Origin: Pseudomonadota bacterium
GTDB lineage: Bacteria > Chloroflexota > UBA5177 > JAJPKF01
Assembly (NCBI GenBank): GCA_021323865.1
Contig: JAJPKF010000019.1
Location: forward strand, 256,747-320,746
Reading direction: 5' to 3'
Length of the DNA stretch: 64,000 bases
How positions within the stretch are numbered: position 1 is the first letter of the stretch; every line of letters begins with the position of its first letter. The notes beneath the pieces are model-generated. The model made no database searches. It was not told where the DNA came from and was given only the letters and a program-made list of their open reading frames with translations. Of the stretch, positions 47,019 to 55,927 are shown one piece after another. The position numbers were made by a program, and so were the translations under genes.

Positions 47019-47672
47019 TCAAGATGGCCTCGCATGGCGAACCTTGGCGGGAACACCGAACGCAACGACATAGTCGGGCAGATCCTCGGTGACGACCGAG
47101 CCGGCGCCGACGACCGTTCCCCGTCCGATGCGTACGCCCGCCAGCACCACGCTTCGCGCTCCCAGCCAGCAATCGGAGCCGATGCAAACGGGCGCAAACG
47201 TCTCCTCCTGGAACTTCTGGGGAATGTCTCGACGGCTGAATCCGTGACGGGCGGTAATGATCGTGACGCCGGGGGCGAGCATGGTGGCTGGTCCCACCTC
47301 GACGCCTCCCTGCCCGTAGATCACGCATCCCTGGCCGACGAAGGTTCCTTCCCCGAGCCTGATGGAGCCGCCATGGGAATCGAGGAAGGCGCCCTCCCGG
47401 ACGATGGTGTACCGGCCGAGGGCGACCCGCGGTTCTTCAGTCCTGTCGGCTACGATCGACGCGCCGGCGTGGATCTGGCAATGCGGGCCGAGACCGATAC
47501 CACGGGCGTGAACCAGCCGGGCACGCGCATGGATGAATGTTCCTTGCGGAAGGCTGGTGAGACGGAGCCGAAGACTTGCGACCAGGTCCTCCGCCAGCCG
47601 GACGATTTCGCGCCGAACCAAGAGCGAAACCGGCTTCGGTCGATGGAGATCGACCCCTTCCGGATCCGACAT
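47019..47672 (-). CDS. Hexapeptide-repeat acyltransferase
   Basis: Left-handed beta-helix repeats; 'VCIGSDCWLGARSVVLAGVRIGRGTVVGAGSVVTEDLPDYVVAFGVPAKV'. Confidence 0.88.
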   Translation of the reverse strand: MSDPEGVDLHRPKPVSLLVRREIVRLAEDLVASLRLRLTSLPQGTFIHARARLVHARGIGLGPHCQIHAGASIVADRTEEPRVALGRYTIVREGAFLDSHGGSIRLGEGTFVGQGCVIYGQGGVEVGPATMLAPGVTIITARHGFSRRDIPQKFQEETFAPVCIGSDCWLGARSVVLAGVRIGRGTVVGAGSVVTEDLPDYVVAFGVPAKVRHARPS

Positions 47673-47733
47673 GCATCAAGATACAGTACGGCCATGCGTG
47701 GTCCGTTGACTGTGCGAGGAGCGTAGCGATTTT

Positions 47734-48381
47734 GTGAGTGTCGGGGAAACGCTGCCCGAGACCGACGTGGATGCCGCCATCGCGTCGGTGTGCCGCCCGG
47801 GTCTGGTTCAGCTCACCTCAGTGCAGGTGGCGGCCAGTTCGGCGGAGCTGATCGAGCTCATGCAGCAGGCTGCCGAGAGCCTGCGTCAACAGCATGCCGG
47901 AGACCCGCCGGGATCGATCGAGCGGGTTCAGGTTGTTCGCGCCATGTATCGGGATCTGGGTATGGATCCTCACCACACCAGGCCCTCCTCAGAAGCGTTG
48001 CTCCGGCGGGTGCTTCGCGGAGACGACCTGCCTCGGGTCAACCGCATCGTGGATGCCGCCAACCTCTGGTCGCTCCAGACGTTGTGTCCGGTCGGTCTTT
48101 ACAACGCCGGCCGCATCGAGGGTCCGATCAGCTTCCGGTTCGGTACCGAGGGCGAAGGATACCAGGGCATTCGCAAGGACTGGGTCAATGTGTCCGACCG
48201 GCCGGCGCTGTTCGATCGAGCCGGACCTTTTGGCAACCCGACATCAGACTCCGCCCGCACGGCCGTGGATGAGTCGACACGGGCCGTGCTCGCGGTCGCG
48301 TTTCAGCCAGCCGCATTTCCCACCACGGAGGTCGAGGACCTGGCCGACATTCTGGCGAGGTTCGGCGCCCGAGCCGCATAG
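47734..48381 (+). CDS. Stand-alone B3/B4 domain protein (PheT-editing-domain-like)
   Basis: YRDLGMDPHHTRPSSEALLRRVLRGDDLPRVNRIVDAANLWSLQTLCPVGLYN. Confidence 0.85.
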   Translation: MSVGETLPETDVDAAIASVCRPGLVQLTSVQVAASSAELIELMQQAAESLRQQHAGDPPGSIERVQVVRAMYRDLGMDPHHTRPSSEALLRRVLRGDDLPRVNRIVDAANLWSLQTLCPVGLYNAGRIEGPISFRFGTEGEGYQGIRKDWVNVSDRPALFDRAGPFGNPTSDSARTAVDESTRAVLAVAFQPAAFPTTEVEDLADILARFGARAA

Positions 48382-48396
48382 TCTGAGGCCTACGTC

Positions 48397-50607
48397 TTAG
48401 GCTGAAAGGATCTCCAGCTCTTGCGACTGTGACGCTCGTTCGTCCAGTTGGGCGAGCCGTTGTGTCAGCGATGTGAACCGGCCGGCAAGTCGGTTCGAGC
48501 GGACGGCCATTCCCAGCGACTTCTCGTCATGGACAATGACGCACAGCTGCTTGGCTCGAGTGAGCGCGGTGTACAACAGGTTCCGCTGCAGCAGTGGGTA
48601 ATGCCCCGACACCATGGGCAGCACGACACAGGGAAACTCGCTCCCCTGCGCCTTGTGCACGGAAACGGCATAGGCAAGCGTCAGATCGCCGAGCTCCGTG
48701 TCGTCGTAGTCGACGCCCCGCTCGTCTCCCGGGCTGCCAAAGCGAACCGTGAGGCGCCCGCTCTCCCGATCGGTTGCGGTCACGAAGCCGACGTCGCCGT
48801 TGAAGACGTCCTTGTCGTAATTGTTCCGAACCTGCATGACCTTGTCACCCGGCCGGAACCGGCCAAACGCCAGCTCGATATTGCGCTCATGCGCCGGGTT
48901 CAGCAGCTCCTGCAGCTCGTGGTTGAGCACCGACACGCCTGCAGGCCCGCGATGGGTGGGGCTGAGAACCTGCACATCACGGGTCGGATCCAAGCCAAAG
49001 CGTGCCGGTATCCGTTCCTGTACCAGCCGTAGCACCACCTCCCTGGCTCGATCCGCCGACTCCACCTTGACCAGAAAGAGATCCCGACCCTCGTCGGGAG
49101 CCGGCACCTGACCGCGCCGGATTCGGTGAGCCGCGACGGTGATGGCGCTATCTCGTGCCTGACGGTACAGCTCCTCCAGAATGGTGGCCGGTACGCCCTC
49201 GGCAGCCAGCAGGTCGCTGAGGATGTTGCCCGGACCAATCGAGGGAAGCTGGTCGGCGTCGCCCACCAGAAGCAGGTGCGCGTCGGATCGGACGGCCTTG
49301 AGCAAGTGATTGGCGAGCAGGATGTCGAGCATCGAAACCTCGTCGACGATGACGAAGTCGGCCGGCAGCTGGTGGTCGGCGTTGTACGCAAACTCGTTTC
49401 CGGAGGGCTGGTAGCCGAGGAGGCGATGTATGGTGGAGGCCGTGCGGTTGGTGGCCGAGGCGATGCGCTTGGCGGCCAGCCCGGTGGGCGCGCACAAAGC
49501 GTATGAGATTCCGGAGGCTTCCAGCGCTCCGATGAGGGCATGGAGACAGGTGGTCTTGCCGGTGCCCGGGCCGCCGGTGATGATGGAGACTTTGGCACGA
49601 AGCGCCGTCGCCACCGCGTTCTGTTGTTCTTCCGAAAGGGTCATTCCCAAGTGGGCGATGATCCGAGTCAATGCGTCCTCGACGGGTGGGCCCTGGTGAT
49701 CCAGGAGAAACGAGGGGCTTCGCAGTAGACGCGACAGACCCTTGGCCAGCCCCCGTTCGGCGTTGAGCAACGGAGTCAAGTAGACGCGGTCGTCCTCGAC
49801 CATCACCTGTGCCTGCCGGGCCGCCTCCAATAGACCAGGTTCCAGATGATCGGGCGAAACCTCGAGCAGCGCTGCGGTCTTGGTCAGAAGCTCGGGTTTG
49901 GGGAGGAACACGTGGCCCTCGCGGGCGGCCTCCTCAAGGACGTGCATCAGGCCCGAGACGAAGCGTGAGGTCGATACCTTGGGAAGTCCCAGCTTGACCG
50001 CCATGGCGTCGGCAGTCTTGAAGCCGATGCCGCTGACGTCCCGGGCAAGTCGGTAGGGATCGCGCTGGATGATGGAGACGCACTCTTCCCCGTACTGATC
50101 TCGAATCCGACCGGCGAGGTGAGCCGGCAGATCGTGACCGCGGAGAAAGATGAGCAGCTCCCGGATTTGCCGATGAGATCGCCATCCCTCGGCAATGAGC
50201 TCGGCGCGGCGGCCAATCCGAGCCTCCCGCAGCCGCTCGGGATGGTGCTCGATGATCTCAATGGTTTGCTCTCCGAAACGTTCCACAACTGCCCGCGCGG
50301 TTCCGGGCCCAATGCCCTTGATGATTCCTGATCCCAGAAATCGCTCCAACCCTTGAAGGGTCGTCGGCAGCCGCTGCTCGGTCCACTCGACCCGGAAGTG
50401 CGGCCCGTGTCTGGCATGGCGCTCCCACTCGCCGCCCACACGCAGCGGCTCGCCGGGGTTGATACCGCCGAGATTCCCGACCAGCGTGGTCACGTCGTCG
50501 TAGGTTCTCTGTCCAGCGACATCCTCCAGGCGAAACCGAGCCACCACGAACCGCTCGTCGTCGCTGCGAAACACGATGCGCTCGACGGTCCCGGTGAGGG
50601 TCGTCAC
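48397..50607 (-). CDS. RecD2-like ATP-dependent helicase
   Basis: ITGGPGTGKTTCLHALIGAL, VIVDEVSMLDILLANHLLKAV, DLTLAYAVSVHKAQGSEFPCVVLPM, N-terminal HhH region. Confidence 0.92.
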   Translation of the reverse strand: MTTLTGTVERIVFRSDDERFVVARFRLEDVAGQRTYDDVTTLVGNLGGINPGEPLRVGGEWERHARHGPHFRVEWTEQRLPTTLQGLERFLGSGIIKGIGPGTARAVVERFGEQTIEIIEHHPERLREARIGRRAELIAEGWRSHRQIRELLIFLRGHDLPAHLAGRIRDQYGEECVSIIQRDPYRLARDVSGIGFKTADAMAVKLGLPKVSTSRFVSGLMHVLEEAAREGHVFLPKPELLTKTAALLEVSPDHLEPGLLEAARQAQVMVEDDRVYLTPLLNAERGLAKGLSRLLRSPSFLLDHQGPPVEDALTRIIAHLGMTLSEEQQNAVATALRAKVSIITGGPGTGKTTCLHALIGALEASGISYALCAPTGLAAKRIASATNRTASTIHRLLGYQPSGNEFAYNADHQLPADFVIVDEVSMLDILLANHLLKAVRSDAHLLLVGDADQLPSIGPGNILSDLLAAEGVPATILEELYRQARDSAITVAAHRIRRGQVPAPDEGRDLFLVKVESADRAREVVLRLVQERIPARFGLDPTRDVQVLSPTHRGPAGVSVLNHELQELLNPAHERNIELAFGRFRPGDKVMQVRNNYDKDVFNGDVGFVTATDRESGRLTVRFGSPGDERGVDYDDTELGDLTLAYAVSVHKAQGSEFPCVVLPMVSGHYPLLQRNLLYTALTRAKQLCVIVHDEKSLGMAVRSNRLAGRFTSLTQRLAQLDERASQSQELEILSA

Positions 50608-51641
50608 TAGGGGAAGAGACGAGGTTGGGCGGCTGGCTCGCTATCCGAAGTGTTCGCGGCCCCGAGCTTCCGGCCTCCTGGCGTCCGGCTGACCAACCCC
50701 AGCTTCAGCAGGTAGGGCTCGATCACGTCCACCAGGGTGTCCTTCTCCTCGTTGAGCGTGGCCGCCAACGCGTCGATACCCACCGGGCCGCCGTTATAGA
50801 AGTCGCGAATGGTCTGGAGGTAGCGCCGGTCCATGTCGTTGAGCCCTGAGGCATCCACACCCTCACGAGTGAGGGCTTGCTGCGCGATGGGGAGCGTGAT
50901 GTGTCCGTCGCCGAGCACCTGGGCGTGGTCGCGGACGCGACGAAGCAGGCGGTTGGCGATACGCGGAGTTCCTCGGGAGCGCCGCGCGATTTCGGATGCG
51001 GCGTCGGGCTCGATCGGTGTTTCCAGTAGGGCCGCAGACCGCTCAACCACCGTCGCGAGCTCGTCGGGTGAGTAGAAGTCCAGGTGAAAGTGAAAGCCGA
51101 ACCGATCGCGAAGCGGCGCCGTGAGCATGCCGGAGCGCGTGGTGGCGCCCACCAGCGTGAATCGCTTGAGAGGAAACTTGATGGTTCGGGCATGGGTGCC
51201 CTTGTCGAGCACGAAGTCGACGCTGAAGTCCTCCATGGCGGAGTAGAGGAACTCCTCCACCGTGCGCGGCAGGCGGTGTATCTCATCCACGAACAGCACG
51301 CTGCCGGCGTCGAGGTTGGTGAGGATGCCCATGAGGTCACTCTGACGCTCCAGAGCCGGCCCCGAGCTGCTGATGAGAGTCGCCTCCATCTCATGGGCGA
51401 TCACGTGGGCCAGCGTCGTCTTCCCCAGTCCAGGAGGGCCGTAGAGGAGGACGTGCTCCAGCGGCTCCTCCCGTCGTCGGGCGGCCTCGATGGCGATGCC
51501 CAGGTTCTCAACCACGGCGCGCTGGCCGGCGCGGCCGTACTCCTCCAGAGTTCTCGGACGGAGATTGATGGCGGCGCGATCGAGCTGCTCGTCATCCGGG
51601 TCTCTGGTCGCCTCGGCCTGGAGGGTTGCCTTCCTAGCCAC
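50607..51641 (-). CDS. ruvB: Holliday junction branch migration ATPase RuvB
   Basis: LRPRTLEEYGRAGQRAVVENLGIAIEAAR...HVLLYGPPGLGKTTLAHVIAHEM. Confidence 0.96.
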   Translation of the reverse strand: MARKATLQAEATRDPDDEQLDRAAINLRPRTLEEYGRAGQRAVVENLGIAIEAARRREEPLEHVLLYGPPGLGKTTLAHVIAHEMEATLISSSGPALERQSDLMGILTNLDAGSVLFVDEIHRLPRTVEEFLYSAMEDFSVDFVLDKGTHARTIKFPLKRFTLVGATTRSGMLTAPLRDRFGFHFHLDFYSPDELATVVERSAALLETPIEPDAASEIARRSRGTPRIANRLLRRVRDHAQVLGDGHITLPIAQQALTREGVDASGLNDMDRRYLQTIRDFYNGGPVGIDALAATLNEEKDTLVDVIEPYLLKLGLVSRTPGGRKLGAANTSDSEPAAQPRLFP

Positions 51642-51689
51642 GGCGACCGCCGTTCGGCGAGATATTCAGCAGGGTCGACGGAAGCTCGA

Positions 51690-52325
51690 TCATACGAGAG
51701 CCGTCTCCCGTCGGTACACTTCGCGGATCAGCTCCTCCGGCGTTTGGATGTCCGGCCGGTGTTCAAGCGCCGCGTCGATCTTGTGCTGCGCCTCGAGGCG
51801 ACGGTGCCCCAGGCTAAGGAGTATCTCCAGGGTGTCGGTCTTCAGATCCATCGCCTCCGGCAGCTCGTGGGTTGGAGCGATGCGGTCATATCCCTCATCC
51901 TGCAGGAGGGCCTCCTCCGCGCATTTGCCCCGCAGCGTGGCGACCATTTTCCGGGCGGTGCGCTCCCCGATCCCCGGGAGCCGGCGCAGCAGAACGACGT
52001 TGTCGGTCTCGATGGCGTTGGCGATGGTCGAAACAGAGAGCGCCAGCGCTCGGGCCGCCTTGATGGGTCCGACATCTTCGACCTGGATGATCTTTTCAAA
52101 GAACAGCTTTTCATGAAAGTTGTTGAACCCGAACAGGATCGGCCGGATCTGGCGCTCGCTGGCGTGATAGTAGATCTCCAGCTCCACCGTCTCGCCCTCC
52201 CGGCGAGCGTCATAGGTGCGCCGCACGAACTGGGGAAGAAACACCTCGTACCCGACGCCGCCGGTTTCCACCACCACGCGGTCCTCGTGTTTGCGGCTGA
52301 GCACGCCGGTGAGATGGGCGATCAC
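51690..52325 (-). CDS. ruvA: Holliday junction branch migration protein RuvA
   Basis: MIAHLTGVLSRKHEDRVVVETGGVGYEVFLP...HhH LRRLPGIGERTARKMVATL. Confidence 0.92.
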   Translation of the reverse strand: MIAHLTGVLSRKHEDRVVVETGGVGYEVFLPQFVRRTYDARREGETVELEIYYHASERQIRPILFGFNNFHEKLFFEKIIQVEDVGPIKAARALALSVSTIANAIETDNVVLLRRLPGIGERTARKMVATLRGKCAEEALLQDEGYDRIAPTHELPEAMDLKTDTLEILLSLGHRRLEAQHKIDAALEHRPDIQTPEELIREVYRRETALV

Positions 52326-52450
52326 CCTCCGTCCACGCTCCAGTCCATGTCCGAGTCTGAGCAGCCGCCCGGCGAGGTGTCAAGCCGTCATGATGGGCGC
52401 CCGCCCTCCTATCGTAGAACGGGCGTTCGAGGGTCACTCGGCGGGAGCGG

Positions 52451-53254
52451 TCAGGCTGCCTGGACCGGACGGCACACCATGCAGGGCCGGTAGCCCGAGC
52501 CGAGCGCCGAGCTGGCGTTCGGAAACCCAACCAGATGCTTTTCGGTGACCCTCCGGGCGTGCGAGCAGGTCGGGAAGCAGAAGATGTGCGTGGTGTCGCT
52601 GCCCACGTAGCGAGCCCCCCTCCGGGCAAGCCGTTCCAACTGATCAGGCTGCGCCCCTTCGCGAGTGAGAATCTGCCGCTTCACTTCCGGGCCGCCCATG
52701 CCGTAGTTGCCGATCACCCCGTCGTTGCGGACCACCCGATGGCAGGGAATGACCAGTGGGATCGGATTGCCGGCGAGCGCGGACCCGACCGCCCGGTCCG
52801 CTCGGGGATGCCCAATCTCTCGGGCGATCCAGCTGTAGGGGCGCACCTGCCCGTAGGGGATCTCCAGCGTCTTGAGGAGCACCTTTCGCTGAAAGTCCGT
52901 GGACGTGCTCAGGTCGACACGCGGCGGTCGATTGGAGCCCGACAGCCGCCGCTGAATCTGATCGACCAGCCGGGCCGGCGGCGAGTCTGTGGGAACCACC
53001 ATGCGCCCGAATCGCTCCTGGAATCGCGCCTCGAATCGGGTAGCGTCCCCGGCCCGTTCGACCATCCGGATCCCTGTCGAGCCGAAGGCGACAAAGATGT
53101 CACCCACGGGACTGGCCGTGCGGAAGTATTGGTCGGCGAGGCCGGTCTCGGCCAGGACGTGGCGCCGGATGTTTTCGGGAGCGTCCTCGTTCCCCAGGCG
53201 GCGAATCTGGGCAATGACGGCGTCGTCCGTCAACGAGCTCACGTGATGATTCAT
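52451..53254 (-). CDS. Methylated-DNA--protein-cysteine methyltransferase fused to a C-terminal Ada-type Cys4 zinc-binding domain
   Basis: Ogt active site IPCHRVVRNDGVIGNYGMGGPEVKRQIL; C-terminal RYVGSDTTHIFCFPTCSHARRVTEKHLVGFPNASSALGSGYRPCMVC with C-x3-C...C-x2-C. Confidence 0.9.
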   Translation of the reverse strand: MNHHVSSLTDDAVIAQIRRLGNEDAPENIRRHVLAETGLADQYFRTASPVGDIFVAFGSTGIRMVERAGDATRFEARFQERFGRMVVPTDSPPARLVDQIQRRLSGSNRPPRVDLSTSTDFQRKVLLKTLEIPYGQVRPYSWIAREIGHPRADRAVGSALAGNPIPLVIPCHRVVRNDGVIGNYGMGGPEVKRQILTREGAQPDQLERLARRGARYVGSDTTHIFCFPTCSHARRVTEKHLVGFPNASSALGSGYRPCMVCRPVQAA

Positions 53255-53257
53255 ACC

Positions 53258-53884
53258 TTAATCTCCAGGTCTGATGTGTTGTGCTTGGCGCTGGACATTG
53301 CCCGCCGGCTGCAGGTCCCAGGCCTCCGACGAGGCTTCCAATCGCTCGCGCAGCTGCGCCAGCCCACGATGCACCTGCGCCTTGAGCGTCCCCTCCGGCC
53401 GGCCAAGTACGGCGGACATCTCCCCATACGAAAGATCCGATAGGTAGCGAAGTAGCACGGCTTCGCGATGATGCACCGGAAGGTCCATGATCAGCGCTCG
53501 CATGGCCACCGACTGCTCCAGGTGTTCGTATCCAGACTCGATGTCGTCGGGCCCGGCCAGCGAATCGTGGCCGTCATGCAGCGGCTCCGTGCGAGGGTCG
53601 TGGCGCCGGACCCGGTTGCGAATGAGGTTGCGAAGGATGGCGTAGAGCCACGCCTGGAGGGCCATGTCACGGATCCGATCCGCGGAGTACGTCTTGAGCG
53701 CCCGATAGGCACGGATCAGCGCATCCTGGGTCAACTCCTCCGCCTCCTCCCTCGAACCGGTCATGCGCAGCGCAAAGACGTAGAGCGGCTGCTGGAAGGT
53801 GCGTACGACCTGATCAAAGTGGCTGTTCAGATCGGCGGCCAGCTCCGCCGCGAGGAGTTGGTGTGATGTTGCTGTTGTGTTCAT
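53258..53884 (-). CDS. ECF-type sigma factor (sigma-70 family)
   Basis: FQQPLYVFALRMTGSREEAEELTQDALIRAYRAL...LRYLSDLSYGEMSAVLGRPEGTLKAQVHRGLAQLRERL. Confidence 0.93.
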   Translation of the reverse strand: MNTTATSHQLLAAELAADLNSHFDQVVRTFQQPLYVFALRMTGSREEAEELTQDALIRAYRALKTYSADRIRDMALQAWLYAILRNLIRNRVRRHDPRTEPLHDGHDSLAGPDDIESGYEHLEQSVAMRALIMDLPVHHREAVLLRYLSDLSYGEMSAVLGRPEGTLKAQVHRGLAQLRERLEASSEAWDLQPAGNVQRQAQHIRPGD

Positions 53885-53890
53885 GCCTTC

Positions 53891-53934
53891 CTCAGGTACA
53901 ACACCACTTGCGGTCCGACCGTTGCATACCTGAG
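53891..53934. promoter_or_regulatory. Nested inverted repeats in divergent promoter region
   Basis: CTCAGGTA (53891-53898)...TACCTGAG (53927-53934) enclosing CGGTC-c-GACCG (53911-53921). Confidence 0.5.
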
Positions 53935-53974
53935 CATCGGTTACGAACGCCTCGATGCGCTCGTAGAGTACAGC

Positions 53975-54967
53975 ATGACATCACTTCTCCACTCACTCCG
54001 CCACTGGGTGGCGTCTCAGTCGGTTACCCACCTGGCCTGGGAATGCACGGCCGCGGCCGCGGTGCTGATCCTCCTCCTGGCGCTTCCGTTCATCGTCCGG
54101 CGATTGCTCCGGTCGGGGGATCGGGCATTACCGACGGTAGTGGTGCTGGTGGCGCTGCTCCTCGTTGGCCTGGGGACGGAACTGTATCTGGATGCGGGCC
54201 GGCGTGTGGGCGTTGCCCATGCCGCCACCGGGGCGCCCCGTTTCGAGTCAGCGGCGATCGTCTCTGGTCGCGGCCGCTTTTTGCTCGGAGACTACTACCG
54301 ATTTCAGAGCGCCGTGACTCGCAGTGGCCGGGCGGTCGCCGGGTCCTTTCCACAGCTGATCGTGCCGGCCCGATGGCGAGATGCGCGCACGCGAGGCGCC
54401 TTCCGCGCCAATCTTGTGGGTCTGCCCACATCCTTTGGCCAGACCGTCCCCCGTCAGCGCCTGGGATCGCCCGGCGCCGCGTCCATGCTCGCGGCGTGGC
54501 AAACCGCGGTCGTGAGCTTGAAGAACGGCCAGAGTCTGGCCAATGCGGCCCTCGCCCGCTCCCAATCGCTGCGCGCCGGAGATATTGTCGGCGCCACCAT
54601 TCGCGGTCGGATTGTCTATCTGAGCATCCGTGGGGTCGTTCCCGATGGCCAGCTCACGGGCCACGCCCCCGTTCTCGTGGTCCCACTGGCCACCGCTCAA
54701 CAGATCACCGGGCTGGGTGGGAAGGTTTCCGCTATTCAGGTGGTCTCTGGCGACACCGGCGCCCCCACCATGAATCTCATCCGGCACAGCGCTTCCTTCC
54801 TTCATAAGCCGCGGATTACTCCCGCCGGCTGGCATTACGCCTTCCGCCAGAAGACGGCGGCTTCGGATCGGAAGGACAAGGTGCTGGCCTTGGCCGGCGT
54901 GGCCCTGGTATTCCTCACCTGCATCGGCTGCATGATCGTGGGCCGGAAGGGCCCACGGGTAGAATGA
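53975..54967 (+). CDS. Hypothetical membrane protein (two N-terminal and one C-terminal hydrophobic segments)
   Basis: CTAAAAVLILLLALPFIV, LPTVVVLVALLLVGLG, VLALAGVALVFLTCIGCMIVG. Confidence 0.65.
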   Translation: MTSLLHSLRHWVASQSVTHLAWECTAAAAVLILLLALPFIVRRLLRSGDRALPTVVVLVALLLVGLGTELYLDAGRRVGVAHAATGAPRFESAAIVSGRGRFLLGDYYRFQSAVTRSGRAVAGSFPQLIVPARWRDARTRGAFRANLVGLPTSFGQTVPRQRLGSPGAASMLAAWQTAVVSLKNGQSLANAALARSQSLRAGDIVGATIRGRIVYLSIRGVVPDGQLTGHAPVLVVPLATAQQITGLGGKVSAIQVVSGDTGAPTMNLIRHSASFLHKPRITPAGWHYAFRQKTAASDRKDKVLALAGVALVFLTCIGCMIVGRKGPRVE

Positions 54968-55004
54968 GCCAGATCAAGGACCGCACAGGAGCGCCACAAC
55001 CGCA

Positions 55005-55095
55005 TACACGCTAGGGGAGCCTTTCGGCTGAGAGACGCGACACTCGCGTCGACCCTTCGAACCTGACCTCGGGTAATGCCAGCGTAGGGAAGCGA
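55005..55095 (+). ncRNA. TPP riboswitch (THI element)
   Basis: ACGCTAGGGGAGCC...GGCTGAGAGA...GACCCTTCGAACCTGA...GGGTAATGCCAGCGTAGGGAA; ACGCT/AGCGT P1. Confidence 0.95.
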
Positions 55096-55107
55096 CTGAT
55101 CCATTCG

Positions 55108-55147
55108 GCCGTGTCTCAGGCTCGTTGCCCGGAACACGGCTTTATTC
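55108..55147 (+). terminator. Likely TPP riboswitch expression-platform hairpin
   Basis: GCCGTGT (55108-55114)/ACACGGC (55134-55140) followed by TTTATT and start codon at 55148. Confidence 0.55.
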
Positions 55148-55927
55148 ATGGATCAAACCCTTTTGCAGCTCGTCGACGTCACGTTTTCATACCCCGGACG
55201 CGGGCGCATGGCGCCTGTGCCGGCCCTGGATCGCCTCACTCTGTCGGTGCGCGAGCGAGAGATCGTCGGCTTGGTGGGGCCGAGCGGGTGCGGCAAGAGC
55301 ACGGCGCTCAAGCTGGTTGCAAGCTTGGCGGAGCCGACCGGCGGCGCCATCTTTGTGCCGGGCTCGAAGCGCTCGCGGCTCGGCGCCTTCACCTTCATGC
55401 CCCAGGGTGACTCTCTGCTTCCGTGGCGCAGCGCCCTCGACAATGCCTCCCTGCTGCTGGAGGTGCATGGCGCGCCTCGCGCCACGGCCCGCCGGCAGGC
55501 GCGAGAGGCGCTGGAGTCCGTGGGCCTAGGGGAATTCGCCGCCCAGCTGCCCTCCGAACTTTCAGGAGGCATGAGGAGGCGGGTCGCCCTCGTACGGAGC
55601 TTTCTTCCCGAGCTGCCGGTCCTGCTGGACGAGCCGTTCGGGGCGCTGGATGCCATTACCCGCCTCGATATCCAGGGCTGGCTCCTGCGCTTGCATGAGC
55701 GTCTGCCGCGAGCCATCCTGTTGGTCACGCATGACGTCGATGAGGCCGTCTATCTGGCCGACCGCGTGTACGTCATGTCGCCCCGCCCGGGCCGCGTGAT
55801 CCATGAAGTCTCCATTGATCTCGGCCGCCCGCGTTCCGAAGATGTCATCGGATCCTCGGAGTTCGCCGCTGCCCGTGCCGCGCTGCTGAGGGAGATTCGC
55901 CGAGGCATGGGTCGGGAGGCGGCGTGA
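55148..55927 (+). CDS. ABC transporter ATP-binding protein, thiamine/HMP-precursor type (ThiZ-like)
   Basis: GPSGCGKSTALKLVASLAEPTGG, LSGGMRRRVALVRSFLPELPVLLDEPFGALDA; directly behind the TPP riboswitch. Confidence 0.88.
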   Translation: MDQTLLQLVDVTFSYPGRGRMAPVPALDRLTLSVREREIVGLVGPSGCGKSTALKLVASLAEPTGGAIFVPGSKRSRLGAFTFMPQGDSLLPWRSALDNASLLLEVHGAPRATARRQAREALESVGLGEFAAQLPSELSGGMRRRVALVRSFLPELPVLLDEPFGALDAITRLDIQGWLLRLHERLPRAILLVTHDVDEAVYLADRVYVMSPRPGRVIHEVSIDLGRPRSEDVIGSSEFAAARAALLREIRRGMGREAA

